Source of the DNA: Sphingomonas sp.
GTDB lineage: Bacteria > Pseudomonadota > Alphaproteobacteria > Sphingomonadales > Sphingomonadaceae
Length of the DNA stretch: 6,804 bases
Assembly: GCA_030146605.1 (NCBI GenBank)
Contig: JASLBO010000451.1
Coordinates: 1 to 6,804, forward strand
Reading direction: 5' to 3'
A program made the position numbers and the translations under genes. Each line of letters opens with the position of its first letter. The stretch's first letter is position 1. The notes beneath the pieces were generated by a model, which made no database searches, was not told the origin of the DNA, and worked only from the letters and a program-made list of their open reading frames with translations. This document shows positions 4,721-6,804 of the stretch, piece after piece.

Positions 4721-6804
4721 TCACCGCTTCACCCCCAGCCTCGTCCGCGCCTCCGCCCGCGCGTCCACCTCGGCGCGGCTGAACAGCATCGGCTGCATCG
4801 CGCCGGCGATCCACGGCGCATAATGGTCGCGGTGGTGCGGCGAGCGCGGGTCGTTCGACTGGCCCGGCAAATTGAGGAACAGCGAATTGTCCCACGCGCC
4901 GACATCGATCACCTGCAGATAGCTGGCGCCGCCACCGGTGCGCCAACCCGGACCCGAGCCCAGCCAGCGCGCCATAACGGTATAGCCGTCGCCCCCCGAC
5001 CCCTCGCCTTCGATCGGCGGGAAGGCTCGGGCGATCGCCGGAATACGCGACAGCGGATGCTGGATGCGCACCTGGTGCAGCGTGTCCCACCGCCATTTCG
5101 CCGGATCAGCCCCCAGCAGTTCGCGCGCCGAAGCCCAGGCTCCGACCAGCGCCGCATCGAGCATCGCATCGCGCGCCGCCACCGGATCGGCACCGAGCCG
5201 CGCGTCGGGTCTGGCGAGCAGTCCGAGCAGCACCGAAGGCGCGATCTCGGTGACGAGATGCTTCGCCCGTGCGGGGACGATCGCAGCGAGCATGCGCTTG
5301 CCGAGGTCGCGCCACAGAATCTCGAACAAGGCCGCCGCGCCGCTTCCCCCGTCGATCCGCGCGTCCCACCGGCGCAGCATCTCGGCCGCAGGCCGCGCCG
5401 CCACCGAAGGCTCGGCCGGCAGCAATGCGAGCAACTGCCGCGCCGGCGTCGACAGCGTATCGTACTGCAGCGCGACGCTGTCGGCGAGGCTGTGCCGCTC
5501 CTGCCGCGTCAGCACGTCCGCGATCCGTTCGTAGCGATAGGGATCGCGGAACGAGAAAGCGAGAATGCGGTCGCGCGGCCAGTCGGCGGGTAGGTTGTTC
5601 TGGTTGGCCGAGGCGAACCACCCTTTGCTCGGGTTGTACTCGCTCGGCAGCGAGGCGAAGTCGCGCATCCCGGTCCAGTCGTAGCGGCCGTCGCCGGGAA
5701 CGGGCAGCAACCCCTCCCCCTTCCTGCGCACCGGCGCGAAGCCGATCACCTGCCAGCCGGTATTCCCGTCCACATCGGCGTAATGGAAATTGGTCGGCGA
5801 CGGGTGGAGCGGAAACGCCTTGCGCAGGCTCTTCCAGTCCTTCGCCAGATTGATCGCGATCATCGCGAAGGCGCCGTGCCCGCCCGGCTGCATCCCGATC
5901 GACGCGACCGCCGTCGCGCGCCGCCGCGCCGGATCGTGCGACACCACCGGTCCCTGCACCGTGTAGCGCAGTTTAGTGACATAGGGCGCGCCGTCCTTGA
6001 CCGGGATCGCCACATCGAACCGCCGGAAGGCCTTCCACCCGCCGTCGTGACGATAGCGCTCGGGATCCTCGGGATGCAGCTCGAGCACGAACAGGTCGAG
6101 CTGGTCGATATGGAAATTGGTGCGCCCGAACGCGAAGCGATCGGTGTGCCCCTGCATGATCCCCGGCAACCCCGGCGAGCCGCCGCCGATCACGTCGAGC
6201 CCGGGCGCGCTCAGATGCGCAACGTGGCGCGGACCGAAGCTGCCGATGCCGAGATGCGGATCGTTGGCAAGGATCGGCCGCCCGGTCGCGGTGCGCGACG
6301 GCGCCACCGTCCACGCATTGCTGCCGGCATTGGCACGCGCTTCCGGCCCCGCGGCGGGATCGGCGACCGGCGTCTCGGGCCCGAACGGCAGTCCGCCGAG
6401 CCGCAGCATGCCGAGATCGGCCTCGGACACCGCCCCGGCATCGAGCCCTTCGGGCACCTGCATCGCCCGGCTCGGCCGCAGCGGCGCGATGATCGCGTCG
6501 AGATTGAGCAGCCCGATCGCGGCGAGCTGCGCGCGCCGCACTTCGTCGTCGGCATTGTCGATCGAGGCGCCGCGCGCGAGCACCAGATCGCGCACATCCC
6601 AGCGCAGCGGCGCCACTCCGAGAATGGCATATTCGAGCGGCAGCAGCGTGGGGTCGGCGAGGACCTCGTCGATCCGCGCATTGATCCCGGCGACATAGGC
6701 CCGCGCGCAGGCGAGCACGTCGCGCGGCACGGCGCGCAGCTCGGCATCGAGATCGCCGCGATAGTGGAACAGCCGCGCCGTCGCGTCGTGCTTCGCGAAA
6801 TCCA
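4721..6804 (-). CDS. Penicillin acylase family (peptidase S45) Ntn-hydrolase, N-terminus beyond the window
   Basis: 693 residues are visible and the frame stays open through the right edge, so the start and any signal peptide are missing. S45 enzymes are made as precursors that cut themselves to expose an N-terminal nucleophilic Ser, and remove acyl groups from amines (penicillin G, acyl-homoserine lactones, N-acyl amino acids). The alpha-chain end (YVAGINARID, PLEYAILG) is typical. The cleavage site is AGSNAW, with the nucleophilic Ser codon at 6322-6320. The beta-chain start follows with TVAPSRTATG and ANDPHLG, then the GHTDRFAFGRTN block and SANQNNLP, whose Asn about 239 residues after the Ser corresponds to the oxyanion Asn of E. 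coli penicillin acylase. These features argue for an active, periplasmic enzyme, as family members usually are. It converges on the regulator and is a separate transcription unit in this window. A codon GTG at 6730 is internal, not the start. Substrate is unknown. Confidence 0.92.
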   Translation of the reverse strand, partial: DFAKHDATARLFHYRGDLDAELRAVPRDVLACARAYVAGINARIDEVLADPTLLPLEYAILGVAPLRWDVRDLVLARGASIDNADDEVRRAQLAAIGLLNLDAIIAPLRPSRAMQVPEGLDAGAVSEADLGMLRLGGLPFGPETPVADPAAGPEARANAGSNAWTVAPSRTATGRPILANDPHLGIGSFGPRHVAHLSAPGLDVIGGGSPGLPGIMQGHTDRFAFGRTNFHIDQLDLFVLELHPEDPERYRHDGGWKAFRRFDVAIPVKDGAPYVTKLRYTVQGPVVSHDPARRRATAVASIGMQPGGHGAFAMIAINLAKDWKSLRKAFPLHPSPTNFHYADVDGNTGWQVIGFAPVRRKGEGLLPVPGDGRYDWTGMRDFASLPSEYNPSKGWFASANQNNLPADWPRDRILAFSFRDPYRYERIADVLTRQERHSLADSVALQYDTLSTPARQLLALLPAEPSVAARPAAEMLRRWDARIDGGSGAAALFEILWRDLGKRMLAAIVPARAKHLVTEIAPSVLLGLLARPDARLGADPVAARDAMLDAALVGAWASARELLGADPAKWRWDTLHQVRIQHPLSRIPAIARAFPPIEGEGSGGDGYTVMARWLGSGPGWRTGGGASYLQVIDVGAWDNSLFLNLPGQSNDPRSPHHRDHYAPWIAGAMQPMLFSRAEVDARAEARTRLGVKR

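Noticed and set aside
4823..5593. Plus-strand open frame (256 codons) opposite the acylase
   Set aside because: It is very Arg-rich, has no domain, and is antisense to a clear S45 gene.

Overview
The window is high-GC bacterial chromosome whose gene content and protein style (a Tat-exported M19 dipeptidase, a serine hydrolase with a membrane tail, an S45 acylase and an XRE-cupin regulator) suggest an alphaproteobacterium, most likely of the Sphingomonadales. That placement is an impression from the sequences, not a database result. Almost every base is coding. I see no tRNA, rRNA, insertion sequence, CRISPR array or phage gene.

Layout. From about position 4046 leftwards, three minus-strand genes follow each other: an exported beta-lactamase/DD-peptidase-type serine hydrolase with four C-terminal membrane helices (3909-1936), a cytoplasmic dipeptide epimerase of the enolase superfamily (1930-902, only 5 bp after the hydrolase), and a Tat-exported M19 membrane dipeptidase (from 827, running off the left edge). 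A 74-bp gap before the dipeptidase carries two perfect inverted repeats and a possible internal promoter. Divergent from this set, across a 150-bp intergenic region with a perfect TTGACA -35 box facing the hydrolase, lies an XRE-type HTH regulator with a C-terminal cupin domain (4060-4689, plus). Converging on the regulator is a penicillin-acylase-family (S45) Ntn-hydrolase (stop at 4721, running off the right edge). A short hairpin lies between the two stop codons.

How the genes may work together. Every enzyme here acts on an amide or peptide bond or on a dipeptide stereocentre: the S45 enzyme removes acyl groups from amines, the serine hydrolase belongs to a fold that often acts on D-amino-acid peptides or esters, the epimerase inverts the second residue of a dipeptide, and M19 enzymes split dipeptides, including ones with a D residue. 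With a divergent regulator carrying a small-molecule-type cupin domain, the simplest reading is an inducible scavenging module for peptides that contain D residues or are N-acylated (cell-wall fragments, or modified or antibiotic-like peptides). The families and gene order are seen directly; the shared pathway and its substrate are inference. The most unusual points are the M19 protein, which appears to lack one of the two zinc sites of canonical members, and the dyad-rich control regions.
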